Shown piece by piece: positions 38,931 through 47,069 of a stretch of 64,000 nt of DNA (the stretch's first letter is position 1; the number at the start of each line of letters is the position of its first letter). The notes beneath the pieces were generated by a model that did no database searches, was not told the origin of the DNA, and saw only the letters and a program-made list of their open reading frames with translations. This DNA is from Staphylococcus succinus. Its GTDB lineage: Bacteria > Bacillota > Bacilli > Staphylococcales > Staphylococcaceae. The position numbers were made by a program, and so were the translations under genes. The stretch spans positions 310,001-374,000 of the forward strand of contig NZ_CP118976.1 of NCBI RefSeq assembly GCF_029024945.1. Direction: 5' to 3'.

Positions 38931-39584
38931 ATGAAATTTTTGAGTAATAAATGGCAATATCTTACTATTGTCGTGTTCGTAATACTTTTAATTTATATGA
39001 TTCTATGGGGGCACCAACAACTTAATGATCTCCAAGTGATATTAATGTATAGTCTAATCGCGTTGGCGATACATCAATTTGAGGAATATATTTTACCTGG
39101 TGGCGGACCTATTGCTATTAATAAAGCAAGTTTTAAAGAAGAAAGTGATTTTTCGCGGTTTCCAGCAAATGCTTTATCGACATGCATTATTAATTTAAGC
39201 GTATATATTTTTTATATTTTAGCTCTAATCTTTCCTCAACTTATTTGGTTAGGTTTGGCTACAATGATCTTTAACTTAATGCAACTTGTAGGGCATGGAT
39301 ACTCAATAAACAAGGCTATGGGCACTTGGTATAATCCTGGCTTAGTTACTAGTGTTATTCTTTTTGCACCAATTAGCATCTATTATATATTTTATATTTA
39401 TCAACATGGTTTAATTAGTATTTTCACATGGGTTATAGCTATTGTAGTTTATTTTATAGTTGTTTATTTAACAATCAATATACCTATGCAGAGTTTAAAA
39501 AATAGAAATTCTAAATATCCCTTTTCAAATTGGCAAATAAAACAATATGATAAAGTTGAAAAATTTTGTAGTCTGAAAAAGTAA
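38931..39584 (+). CDS. HXXEE domain membrane protein
   Basis: This 217-residue protein has the HxxEE motif as HQFEEYILPGG at residues 48-58, in a membrane segment, followed by a second conserved His in GHGYS (about 124-128) and about six membrane segments. The invariant His and Glu residues in the membrane suggest a metal-dependent intramembrane enzyme, but no function is established for the family. TTGGAGG precedes ATG. Likely co-transcribed with the MFS gene; a shared terminator follows. Confidence 0.8.
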   Translation: MKFLSNKWQYLTIVVFVILLIYMILWGHQQLNDLQVILMYSLIALAIHQFEEYILPGGGPIAINKASFKEESDFSRFPANALSTCIINLSVYIFYILALIFPQLIWLGLATMIFNLMQLVGHGYSINKAMGTWYNPGLVTSVILFAPISIYYIFYIYQHGLISIFTWVIAIVVYFIVVYLTINIPMQSLKNRNSKYPFSNWQIKQYDKVEKFCSLKK

Positions 39585-39619
39585 TACTTATGATTTGAAT
39601 GCTATGAACCATAAGTATA

Positions 39620-39660
39620 AAAACCTGGCAATCACTTTAAATGGTTGCCAGGTTTTTTTT
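39620..39660 (+). terminator. terminator after HXXEE gene
   Basis: AAAACCTGGCAATCA and TGGTTGCCAGGTTTT pair with one mismatch and end in eight T residues. Confidence 0.9.
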
Positions 39661-39808
39661 GATAGAAATATGTAAATTAAAAGTGGTGCAATATATTTTA
39701 CTTTCAGTAGATAATATTACAAAATGAATTGATGATTGAAGTGAATATTTATAATTGGTTTGAAATTTTTGGGAATTAATACTATAAAAATGTGTTAAAA
39801 GGAGTTGT

Positions 39809-40135
39809 ATGAGATTGAAAAAAGTAATGAGTTATAATGATTTATTGAATGAAATAAACACAAAAGATAGACTTATATTATATGTAATGTCTGAAAATTG
39901 TAGCGTTTGCCATGCTGATTTTCCTAAAGTAAATGCATTAGCTGAAACCTATAATGTAGACAGTGTAAACATTATGATTAATGAAATACCAGAAGCAGCT
40001 GGTCAATTATCACTATTTACATCCCCAGCGGTCATTTTATATTATAAGAATAAAGAAATGCATAGACAGGCGAGAATCATAGACTTTGAAGATTTAGAGT
40101 ATCGTATTAAACAATTAACTGAAATTGAAGACTAA
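39809..40135 (+). CDS. thioredoxin-like protein
   Basis: This is a 108-residue thioredoxin-fold protein with a redox CxxC (Cys31-Ser-Val-Cys34) in SENCSVCHADFP and the cis-Pro in LFTSPAVILYY. It is a cytoplasmic single-domain protein without signal peptide. It opens MRLKKVMSYNDLL; AAAGGAG is close to the ATG at 39809, and TTG 39815 is an alternative start. The partner is unknown. It is monocistronic with a terminator after it. Confidence 0.85.
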   Translation: MRLKKVMSYNDLLNEINTKDRLILYVMSENCSVCHADFPKVNALAETYNVDSVNIMINEIPEAAGQLSLFTSPAVILYYKNKEMHRQARIIDFEDLEYRIKQLTEIED

Positions 40136-40146
40136 TTATAGCGTCT

Positions 40147-40184
40147 CACCCCGATCTTAATAAACTAAGATTGGGTTTTTTTTA
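40147..40184 (+). terminator. terminator after thioredoxin-like gene
   Basis: ACCCCGATCTTA and TAAGATTGGGT pair with a six-base loop and end in eight T residues. Confidence 0.85.
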
Positions 40185-40215
40185 ATTAGAGTTAAATAAA
40201 TCTCAAAATAAATTA

Positions 40216-40253
40216 GACCTTTAATTAACTTTGCCAAAAGTTAATTAAAGGTC
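40216..40253 (-). terminator. terminator-like hairpin of the small peptide gene
   Basis: GACCTTTAATTAACTTT and AAAGTTAATTAAAGGTC form a perfect 17-bp stem around GCCA. On the minus strand it lies 41 bases after the stop of the 21-codon frame and is followed by a T-rich stretch (TAATTTATTTTG). Confidence 0.7.
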
Positions 40254-40294
40254 AAGACAATGCTTTAGAATTTATTTATGAAATAAAGATTTAA

Positions 40295-40360
40295 TTATAA
40301 AAATCCTTTTTCAAGCAGTTCTAAGATTTTTAATAATAGTGGCATAGCTGTATCAGTCAT
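40295..40360 (-). CDS. 21-residue amphipathic peptide, PSM-like or small toxin
   Basis: On the minus strand an ATG follows a perfect AAGGAGG (40369-40375) at the ideal eight-base spacing and opens 21 codons plus TAA. The peptide begins MTDTAMPLLLK and ends LELLEKGFL. Lys11, Glu14, Glu17 and Lys18 would lie on one face of a helix, with Leu, Ile and Phe on the other, so it is strongly amphipathic and nearly neutral. Length and design recall staphylococcal phenol-soluble modulins and small membrane-active toxins, but I do not recognise the exact sequence. A strong hairpin follows. No partner gene or antisense RNA is evident. Confidence 0.62.
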   Translation of the reverse strand: MTDTAMPLLLKILELLEKGFL

Positions 40361-40520
40361 ATGTATTACCTCCTTAAAGTAGTAAATACGCAGTATCAGT
40401 ACATTCAAAAATGCTGTAACCACATTTATTGAAGATAAGACTGTGCGCATAGCGTAATCCGCTAACATTATGCATATACCCGTAATAATCTTAAAAAAAC
40501 AAAAAAATTTTAAAATTATA

Positions 40521-40545
40521 AAAAAATATTATCGTAATATTTTTT
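40521..40545. promoter_or_regulatory. 25-base palindrome, possible operator
   Basis: AAAAAATATTA and TAATATTTTTT are exact 11-base arms around TCG. It lies about 160 bases upstream of the small peptide gene on the minus strand and 320 bases before the MDR dehydrogenase. The ATTATCGTAAT core vaguely recalls Fur-family boxes. Confidence 0.45.
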
Positions 40546-40863
40546 GGGTAGTATAGAGTAAATTTAAGAGAAGAATTAAAACTTATTTTAATCTACTATT
40601 TGATTACCATTGATAAAAATACGAAATTTTGAAAGATATAAAACATTCAAATTGACAAACCGTTAAATGACGATGTATCATGCGTATATAATAAAAATGA
40701 TTTAATGATTTGTGGTTTAAATGTAATTAGCTGTGTTTCGTAATTTATGAATTGATTTATGAAAAGGACTAAAGCTTTTACAGAATAAACACTATATAAA
40801 ATTATATATATCGTTATTTCGTTTAATGTTTAAATGTAAACAAAAAGAAGGAGTGAATGTATT

Positions 40864-41877
40864 ATGAAAGCATGGAGAAAAGAAGGTATCGGATTAGAAA
40901 ATTTAAAATTAGTAGAAACTGAGACACCAGAACCAGGTCCTAGACAAATATTGGTAAAAGTAAAATCAGTATCTTTGAATTTCAGAGATAAGTCAATTAT
41001 TGATGGCGATTATTTACCAGATTTAATGAACAAACCATTTATTCCAGTTTCTGATGCGGTAGGAGAAATTGTGAAAGTTGGCAACGAAGTAACTAAATTT
41101 AAAAAAGGTGATCGAGTGGTATCTCATTTATACACTAAATGGATTAATGGTGCACCAAGTCAAGATTATGCACCAACAGCAATTGGTGGGCCAAATGATG
41201 GTGGGTTAGCTGAATATATGATATTAGAAGAATATGCAGCTGTCATGGCACCTTCAAACTTATCTGATGAAGAAGCATCCACATTACCTATCGCAGCATT
41301 GACTGTGTGGTTTTCTTTAGTAGAGTATGGAAACATCAAAGCTGGGGATACTGTGCTTGTACTAGGGACAGGCGGTGTATCAGTTTATGCAATCCAAATT
41401 GCTTCAGCTTTAGGTGCTAGGGTTATTGTCACAACAAGTAGCAATAGCAAAGGAGAAAAAGCAAAAGAATTAGGTGCAAGTGAAATTATCAATTATGTAG
41501 ACACGCCTAATTGGGAAGAAGAAGTATTGAAATTAACAGATGGTGAAGGTGCACAACACATTATTGAAGTCGTAGGTGGAGAAAGTATTAATCGTTCAAT
41601 CAAAGCTGTTGCTTTACAAGGTCATATATACGTTGTTGGATTTCTAAAAAGCATGTTTGCAGAAGTGAACTTATTTGATTTATTAGCAAAGCAAGCACAT
41701 ATTCAAGGTATATATGTAGGGCATAGTAGAGCATTTGCAGATATGAATAAAGCCTTTAATGAATTAAACATACACCCTATCATAGATACAGTGTACTCAT
41801 TTAATCAAGCAATAGAAGCATATGAACATTTAGGTCGTGGCGCCTTTGGAAAAATAGTTATTAAGGTTTCAGAGTAA
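40864..41877 (+). CDS. zinc-independent MDR family alcohol dehydrogenase / quinone reductase
   Basis: This is a 337-residue medium-chain dehydrogenase/reductase. The GroES-like N-terminal domain has LNFRDKSIIDGDY and FIPVSDAVGEIVKVG, and the NADP-binding domain has LVLGTGGVSVYAIQIA (about 161-176). The structural-zinc cysteines are absent and catalytic zinc ligands are lacking, which fits the quinone oxidoreductase-like branch. AAGAAGGAG precedes ATG. It is followed by its own terminator. Substrate unknown. Confidence 0.87.
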   Translation: MKAWRKEGIGLENLKLVETETPEPGPRQILVKVKSVSLNFRDKSIIDGDYLPDLMNKPFIPVSDAVGEIVKVGNEVTKFKKGDRVVSHLYTKWINGAPSQDYAPTAIGGPNDGGLAEYMILEEYAAVMAPSNLSDEEASTLPIAALTVWFSLVEYGNIKAGDTVLVLGTGGVSVYAIQIASALGARVIVTTSSNSKGEKAKELGASEIINYVDTPNWEEEVLKLTDGEGAQHIIEVVGGESINRSIKAVALQGHIYVVGFLKSMFAEVNLFDLLAKQAHIQGIYVGHSRAFADMNKAFNELNIHPIIDTVYSFNQAIEAYEHLGRGAFGKIVIKVSE

Positions 41878-41918
41878 TAAAAAAGCGAATTTTATAAAAT
41901 AAATAAACATTTTATGAT

Positions 41919-41964
41919 AGGCTATTGTCTCACAAGTAAAAAATGAGGCAATAGCCTCATTTTT
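41919..41964 (+). terminator. terminator after MDR dehydrogenase
   Basis: AGGCTATTGTCTCA and TGAGGCAATAGCCT pair with one G-U, followed by T residues. Confidence 0.85.
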
Positions 41965-42262
41965 ATTTTATTAATGAAGAAAATCATCATATAAATAGTA
42001 TGTGTGTTTTAACAAGATATATAGTTTTTTATGATTGTTAGGGAAATAAGGATATTTTTTATAGAAGCAATAACGCACTTCTTTCAGATATATTTATGTA
42101 TAATGCTAAATAAAGGAATAAATCTTATATTGAGCTATATTGTTTTTATTAATATTATAGAATAGGATAAAGTATGTTTAATGTATGAATATTTTTATAG
42201 ATAATATTTTGAGAAGGTTATCGTAAAAATTAAATATAGCATCTTAAAGATGGAGGATATTA
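41965..42262. other. leader of the ArsR gene, no gene seen
   Basis: The gap from 41878 to 42262 holds the previous terminator and then AT-rich sequence. I see no frame with a ribosome site before the GGAGG of the ArsR gene and no clean operator palindrome. Confidence 0.5.
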
Positions 42263-42580
42263 ATGAATAAAGTGGAGCCAGTAGACATTTTTAAAGCTTT
42301 GGGTAATGAGACAAGATTACAAATATTGCAATGGTTGAAAGAACCTGAAAAGCATTTTACGCCACAACCAGCAGAAGTTAGCGATTTTCAAGAAGTAGGG
42401 GTCTGTGTAACCCAATTTCATGAAAAGCTTGGGGTTACACAATCAACAGCATCTCAGCATTTATCTATATTATTACGTGCTGGATTATTAACATCACGAC
42501 GATTTGGTAAGTATACTTACTATAAAAGAAATGAAGAAGCATTCCAACAAGCAAAAGAGATAGTAGGACATGAGATATAA
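42263..42580 (+). CDS. ArsR/SmtB family winged-helix regulator
   Basis: This is a 105-residue ArsR-fold repressor. The HTH is in FHEKLGVTQSTASQHLSILLRAGLL (about 54-78), preceded by FKALGNETRLQILQWL. The only Cys lies in VGVCVTQF, so the classical ELCVC metal site is absent and a non-metal signal is possible. TGGAGG precedes the ATG. It has no adjacent target; the divergent MDR gene lies upstream in the same direction and may be unrelated. Confidence 0.86.
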   Translation: MNKVEPVDIFKALGNETRLQILQWLKEPEKHFTPQPAEVSDFQEVGVCVTQFHEKLGVTQSTASQHLSILLRAGLLTSRRFGKYTYYKRNEEAFQQAKEIVGHEI

Positions 42581-42705
42581 TATAGGAGATTGATACTTAA
42601 ACTGTTAGAAAGAGATTTAGTCTTATTTTGACAATCAGAGTATATGGTATTTGATCAATCTAAGAAATATTATTAGTATTTTAAAAAGAACGCTTAATGT
42701 AGGCT

Positions 42706-42750
42706 TATAACAAAAGGTAGACCCCTATTTGGGGTCTACCTTTTGTTATA
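42706..42750. terminator. bidirectional terminator, 20-bp perfect stem
   Basis: Arms begin TATAACAAAAGGTAGACCCC and the exact reverse complement follows after five bases. It separates the ArsR gene from the convergent DUF896 gene. Confidence 0.92.
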
Positions 42751-42779
42751 TATTCTTAAATTACAGTAACACCAATATT

Positions 42780-43013
42780 TTAATTGAGTTCTAGTGTACC
42801 CATATCTTCACGCAATTGATACACTTTGTCTGGTGTTACATCTTCACCTAATGGATCTACAACTTTTAATGTTGAGAAAGTGTTAATTACCTGTCCACGA
42901 ATCATTTTTAAATATTCTTGTCTTAATGCTTGTTGTTCTTGTTTTTCTTCAGTGCTCAACGGTTGAATTTTTTCTTTATTTGCAAGTGTATTAATTCTAT
43001 CTAATAATGTCAT
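42780..43013 (-). CDS. DUF896 (YnzC/UPF0291) protein
   Basis: This is a 77-residue cytoplasmic helical protein of the DUF896 family. The motif LLDRINTLANKEK, then LSTEEKQEQQALRQEYLK and DPLGEDVTP, is diagnostic. Its relatives in Bacillus are SOS or nucleoid linked but poorly understood. It lies 14 bases after the LLM gene on the same strand, with AGGAGG within the gap, so both form an operon. Confidence 0.9.
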   Translation of the reverse strand: MTLLDRINTLANKEKIQPLSTEEKQEQQALRQEYLKMIRGQVINTFSTLKVVDPLGEDVTPDKVYQLREDMGTLELN

Positions 43014-43027
43014 AATATGGTTTCCTC

Positions 43028-43969
43028 CTATAATTGATGAGGTGGAAAATGCGGAATAATATAATTTCCTACCTCTGTTAATAAATCTTGATATGATCTT
43101 TCTGTTGTAATAAATTGCAACATAATATGGTTAGTTCCTATGCGTTCATAGGATTGTAGTATTTTTAATAAGGTATTTCTGCCTAAACGATATCCACCTT
43201 TAATTGGTTTTACCAGTTCATTTGGATGACTTGATAAGTCAATGACTAGGGGATGCATAAATGGTTTGAATGAATCATTATTATGCCAATCTTGTAAAAG
43301 TGCCTTTTGCTGTTGAAATGGTTGTGGGTAGAACATCCATCCATCAACATGTTTTTTTAACCAGGATATGTCTTGTTTTGAATAACCAGTCGCAAACATA
43401 GGCACATGTTTATGTTTAGGTAGCACTTGTAAACCTGAATCCTCATGCAATTCAAATAAGTCATTTGAGATTTGGGGAGAATGGTCTTGCCATAAGTCAT
43501 TTAAAGCAGTTATGGTACTTTGAAATGACTGCTTTAATTGGTTTGTTTTAACTTTAAATGCTGGAAATTCAAATGGTCGATCTCCAGTTGCTATTCCTAA
43601 CAAAAATCGCTCGTTTGAAATTAAGTCAAGAGAAGTAGCAGCTTTGGCTATGTGAATTGGATGACGTAATGTAGCAACAATACTAGATGTTCCGAGAGCG
43701 ATTTTTGAAGTTTTAGCGCTTAAATAAGTTAAAAATACAAACGGATCGTAGTTTGTCGTTACATTACCTAAATGTGGACTATATAGTGGGTTATCCCGCA
43801 CAAAAAGGCTCGTAAATCCAAGTTCTTCAGCATATTGTGCTAAATCACTTTGATCTTCAAACGACAATGCGACATGTTCAGAATTATCAAAAGGGAGCAT
43901 TAACCCTAAGGTTAAATGACCATCTTGAAAAGTCCGTTTGAAACCATTGTGTTTTTGAATTGTTGTCAC
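43028..43969 (-). CDS. luciferase-like monooxygenase (LLM) family oxidoreductase
   Basis: This is a flavin-dependent LLM-class oxidoreductase of 313 residues with the TIM-barrel pattern: LGLMLPFDN, TSLFVRDNP, KIALGTSSIVATLRHPIHIA and LLGIATGDRPFE. I take GTG 43969 as start because AGGAGGG lies six bases ahead; an open frame starts six codons earlier. Members oxidise alkanes, sulfonates or unknown compounds with reduced flavin. It forms an operon with DUF896. The substrate is not known. Confidence 0.84.
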   Translation of the reverse strand: MTTIQKHNGFKRTFQDGHLTLGLMLPFDNSEHVALSFEDQSDLAQYAEELGFTSLFVRDNPLYSPHLGNVTTNYDPFVFLTYLSAKTSKIALGTSSIVATLRHPIHIAKAATSLDLISNERFLLGIATGDRPFEFPAFKVKTNQLKQSFQSTITALNDLWQDHSPQISNDLFELHEDSGLQVLPKHKHVPMFATGYSKQDISWLKKHVDGWMFYPQPFQQQKALLQDWHNNDSFKPFMHPLVIDLSSHPNELVKPIKGGYRLGRNTLLKILQSYERIGTNHIMLQFITTERSYQDLLTEVGNYIIPHFPPHQL

Positions 43970-44282
43970 GTCTATCCCTCCTAACATTAATATTAAACAA
44001 CACGCATTAACTAACTAACATGTGTTGTATAGATGTATTGTATACTGAGTTGTCATACAACGCAAACGACATGCTTAGCTATATATTGCATAAACAACAT
44101 ATAGTCATTTATGTTGTTTAAAGTAAAATAGATAGAAATACTTTGATATTAATTTTATATATTAGTGTTTAAATACTTTTGTAATAAGTGGATTTATAAT
44201 GATAAATATTATTATCATTTGATTATTGTCGGAAAATTCTATAAGTTTAAAGAGTCAAATTATTTTTAATTGGAGGTTATTT
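43970..44282. other. 313-base divergent gap with inverted repeats
   Basis: It should hold promoters for the LLM gene and the protease gene. CAACAC (44000-44005 region) and GTGTTG pair across 20 bases, and a stronger repeat at 44091-44120 is described separately. No open frame with a ribosome site is seen. Confidence 0.5.
44091..44120. promoter_or_regulatory. 11-bp inverted repeat in protease upstream region
   Basis: TAAACAACATA and TATGTTGTTTA are exact complements with an eight-base spacer. It lies about 160 bases before the V8-like protease start and about 120 before the LLM gene, where an operator of either could be. Confidence 0.5.
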
Positions 44283-45083
44283 ATGTTTTTAAGAAAATTG
44301 ATTAGCAGTGTTACATTATCTCTAGCTTTATTATTAACACTTGCATCAGGTAGTCACTTTGCCAACGCAGATGTAGAAAATAATGAAGTAAGCAAGCAGC
44401 CAGCGCAATCTACAGAAGTACAACAAGATGATAATAAAACGAATCAACCATCTAACGTCTCTCAAAAGGTTATATTACCAAACGAGGATAGACATCAAAT
44501 TGAAAATACAGAAACAGGTCATTACCAGTCCGTAGGATTTATTAATCTCGGACAAAATATTGCAACAGGTGTAGTGATTGATAAAAATACGGTGCTAACC
44601 AATAAACATGTTGCCAATCTTTCAGACGGTAATATGACATTTGCACCAGCTGCTAAAGAAAAAGATGATTTTCCTTATGGTACGTTTGCAGAAAAAGATG
44701 TTCAACCGTATCCTGGTTCAGCAGATTTAGTGCTTGTACATTTTAAAGAAAATAGTGAAGGACAGTCTGTAGGTGATGTAGTACAGCCAGCGACACTTAA
44801 AGACGCATCTACTGTTTCGAAAGATGATGCAGTAACGATTACGGGTTACCCTGGTGATAAACCATTAGCAACAATGTGGGAAAGTGCAGGGAAAATCATA
44901 GATAACCAAGGAACAGAACTCACTTATGATGCAAGTACATATGGTGGTAACTCTGGTTCGCCAGTATTTGATGAAAATAATCAAGTCATTGGATTACATC
45001 ATGGCGGTATAGAGGGTGAAAGTAATAATGCCGTTGCAATTACAGGTGATGTGTTAGACTTTATTAATAATAATAAAGAATAG
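44283..45083 (+). CDS. secreted V8-like (glutamyl endopeptidase) serine protease
   Basis: This is a trypsin-fold serine protease of the staphylococcal V8/SspA/Spl type. A signal peptide (about residues 1-30, LISSVTLSLALLLTLASGSHF, cleaving near ANA-DV) is followed by a polar pro-region rich in Gln and Asn (about 31-65). The catalytic triad is visible as His in TNKHV, Asp in PGSADLVLV and Ser in YGGNSGSPV. V8-type oxyanion context GGNSGSP and HHGG near the end fit glutamate specificity, but that needs biochemical support. ATG 44283 with TGGAGG upstream; the frame extends 19 codons further. A strong terminator follows. Confidence 0.9.
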   Translation: MFLRKLISSVTLSLALLLTLASGSHFANADVENNEVSKQPAQSTEVQQDDNKTNQPSNVSQKVILPNEDRHQIENTETGHYQSVGFINLGQNIATGVVIDKNTVLTNKHVANLSDGNMTFAPAAKEKDDFPYGTFAEKDVQPYPGSADLVLVHFKENSEGQSVGDVVQPATLKDASTVSKDDAVTITGYPGDKPLATMWESAGKIIDNQGTELTYDASTYGGNSGSPVFDENNQVIGLHHGGIEGESNNAVAITGDVLDFINNNKE

Positions 45084-45120
45084 AGCATAACGAAATTAAT
45101 GATAAACAACATATAAAAAT

Positions 45121-45155
45121 CCCCTGAAGTATTAACAGTACTTTAGGGGGTTTTT
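45121..45155. terminator. terminator after protease
   Basis: CCCCTGAAGTA and TACTTTAGGGG pair with one G-U and a seven-base loop, followed by GG and T residues. It also lies at the 3' end of the convergent TetR gene. Confidence 0.87.
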
Positions 45156-45160
45156 AAATA

Positions 45161-45724
45161 CTATTTTAATATTTGAGTCGTTAATAAGGGTAATGCTTTA
45201 TCAATATAAACGCGTGCAGGCAAGTCACTCGTATGGAACCAATGCTTGGCGATACCATATAGTCCCCACGATAAAAATCTTGCGCTAGTAGCAAGTGCTT
45301 CTCTGTCTTCATTTGGATGTTCTTGTACGAGTAATGTTAGGAAGATATCTTCTAATTCTTCTTTTATTCTTTTTTCTACTACTTCACCATAGGCGTCGCT
45401 ATTTAACTGACATTCATTATGGGTTTCATTAATATAGCGAGTGATTTTAATGAAGATAGTACATAGCGTTTGTGCGTTAAGCTCAGATACAATGTCTAAA
45501 GTATCATTTAAGTTTTTAAGAATAGTTTGCGATAATGTATAGTCCATAATATCGTATTTATCATAAAAATGAGCGTAAAAGGTTGCACGATTGACAGTAG
45601 CGCGATCTGTAATATCTTTCACAGTAATTGTATGGATTTTTTTCTCTTTAGCAATTTCGCGAAAAGCGTCCATTAATAATTTTTTAGTTCTTGTAATTCG
45701 CGGATCAACATGTGTTGTCGTCAT
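45161..45724 (-). CDS. TetR/AcrR family transcriptional regulator
   Basis: This is a 187-residue TetR-type repressor. The N-terminal HTH is ITVKDITDRATVNRATFYAHF (split as ITVKDITDRA and TVNRATFYAHFYDKYDIM), around residues 29-52. The ligand domain is all helical and typical of uncharacterised firmicute regulators (TetR_C_30-like, as I recall). The start is ATG 45724, which gives a ten-base spacing to AGGAGG; ATG 45733 is too close. It lies downstream of a drug/metabolite exporter on the same strand and may control it. Confidence 0.87.
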   Translation of the reverse strand: MTTTHVDPRITRTKKLLMDAFREIAKEKKIHTITVKDITDRATVNRATFYAHFYDKYDIMDYTLSQTILKNLNDTLDIVSELNAQTLCTIFIKITRYINETHNECQLNSDAYGEVVEKRIKEELEDIFLTLLVQEHPNEDREALATSARFLSWGLYGIAKHWFHTSDLPARVYIDKALPLLTTQILK

Positions 45725-45857
45725 TACTTTCATACCTCCTTCAAACAAGCCATCATTTATAGAATTTATACAAATTATCTTGTTTTCTTTAGTGAATGTC
45801 AACGTGGTTGATTGGAAGAAAGTACTTGTTAGATTATAAATTTAAGTGATGCGTGTG

Positions 45858-45895
45858 ATTGTTTTATAAAATAGAACTCTATTTTATGAAACAAT
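45858..45895. promoter_or_regulatory. 18-bp inverted repeat between exporter and TetR genes
   Basis: ATTGTTTTATAAAATAGA (45858-45875) and TCTATTTTATGAAACAAT (45878-45895) pair with one mismatch and a two-base centre. Size and symmetry suit a TetR-family operator (compare QacR-type long palindromes), and it lies 134 bases upstream of the TetR gene. It could also terminate the exporter transcript. Confidence 0.5.
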
Positions 45896-45907
45896 TTGAC
45901 TCCAACT

Positions 45908-46867
45908 TTAAAGCTCAGCTTTATTTTCTTGAATCAAACTATTTAGATAGCAATATATAAATATGCCTAGTGTAATTAAGGAGATACCAATTAAACTCAC
46001 AGCATCAGGTAACGGTAGACCGAGGAAAATCATTTCACCAATAAGTGTGAATATAATTTCTGTTGCCTGTGTTGCTTCGACCGCAGCAAGCTTACCTTGG
46101 TTGTGTTTGACTAAGTTTGTAGCATAGAAAAAGAGTGCAGTTGCTATGATTCCAGAAAAAATGGCAACTGAAAAGGTTTGTAATACTTGATTAGAGGAAG
46201 GTAAGCCATTTTTAGCTACGCCTACGCCAAAAATGATAAACCATATTGGCAGTGTAACCAGTGTCATACCATACATACGCTCAATAGTAGTAAGTTTATT
46301 ATCTACTAAGACCATCATCTTACGGTTGCCTAATGGATAACAAAAAGCAGCAATAATCAAGGGCACAATAGAGATAATGAAAGTGTGAAGTTCAATATTA
46401 GAAATTTGTGGAATCTGAACGAGGACAACACCAATAATCATGAGAGTAGAAGTCCCGACTGAACGCCACGAAATACGTTCTCTTATTTTAACGGTTTGTT
46501 GCTCATATTGGACATATTCATAGAATAACGGCGCTAGTAATAATCCACAAATAATTGTCAGTTGCCAAGTAGCGGCAATAAGCCAACCAGGGCTAAAGCT
46601 GGAAACAAATGTAATGGGCACATAGAAGCATACAAAACCTAAAGTGCTCCATAAGAGCCACAACATAAAATGTTTTCTAATATGTAATAAAATAATATGA
46701 TGACGCTGTTGAAACCATACAAAAATGAAAAGAAAAGGGAACATAAAGATAAATCGAAGTGATGAACTAAACATCCAACTTCCACCATCATCGGACATAG
46801 CATGATTCAAAATAAACGTAACAGAAAAAAACATAGCCCCCAAAATGCCTATTAAAATTGCTCTCAT
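45908..46867 (-). CDS. DMT superfamily transporter (EamA-like multidrug exporter)
   Basis: This is a ten-helix drug/metabolite transporter of 319 residues. It opens ILIGILGAMFFSVTFILNHAM, and the C-terminal half has LGKLAAVEATQATEIIF-like KLAAVEATQATEIIF, with the EamA fold duplicated. It belongs to the multidrug-resistance efflux group annotated as EmrE-related. ATG 46867 with GAGGTG upstream; an earlier in-frame ATG five codons up has no ribosome site. The TetR gene follows on the same strand. Confidence 0.82.
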   Translation of the reverse strand: MRAILIGILGAMFFSVTFILNHAMSDDGGSWMFSSSLRFIFMFPFLFIFVWFQQRHHIILLHIRKHFMLWLLWSTLGFVCFYVPITFVSSFSPGWLIAATWQLTIICGLLLAPLFYEYVQYEQQTVKIRERISWRSVGTSTLMIIGVVLVQIPQISNIELHTFIISIVPLIIAAFCYPLGNRKMMVLVDNKLTTIERMYGMTLVTLPIWFIIFGVGVAKNGLPSSNQVLQTFSVAIFSGIIATALFFYATNLVKHNQGKLAAVEATQATEIIFTLIGEMIFLGLPLPDAVSLIGISLITLGIFIYCYLNSLIQENKAEL

Positions 46868-47069
46868 TGAATTACACCTCACTTAAAAAATATTAATAGT
46901 TTTAATTTATCAGTTTTTTAAATATTATCAAGGGTACACTATAGATAAATATACATATTACAAACGATGGGGGACTTTGTAATTTCAAGTAATATTAAAT
47001 AATGTTGCACACTTTGTTACAAAAAGACTTATTATAATGTGCGCACTTTACATCTAAGGGGTAGAATAT

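Larger units (their letters stand above)
40136..40863. other. 728-base gap holding a small peptide gene and a palindrome
   Basis: The gap between the thioredoxin-like gene and the MDR dehydrogenase holds the terminator of the first, a complete minus-strand unit with hairpin and 21-codon frame (40216-40375), and a 25-base palindrome (40521-40545). The segment 40546-40863 is AT-rich and should contain the promoter of the dehydrogenase; I see no further frame there. Confidence 0.6.

Noticed and set aside
40376..40520. AgrA-type direct repeats upstream of the 21-residue peptide gene
   Set aside because: Two ACAG-starting segments exist on the minus strand, but their 27-base spacing does not match the 21-base AgrA arrangement, so agr control is not supported.
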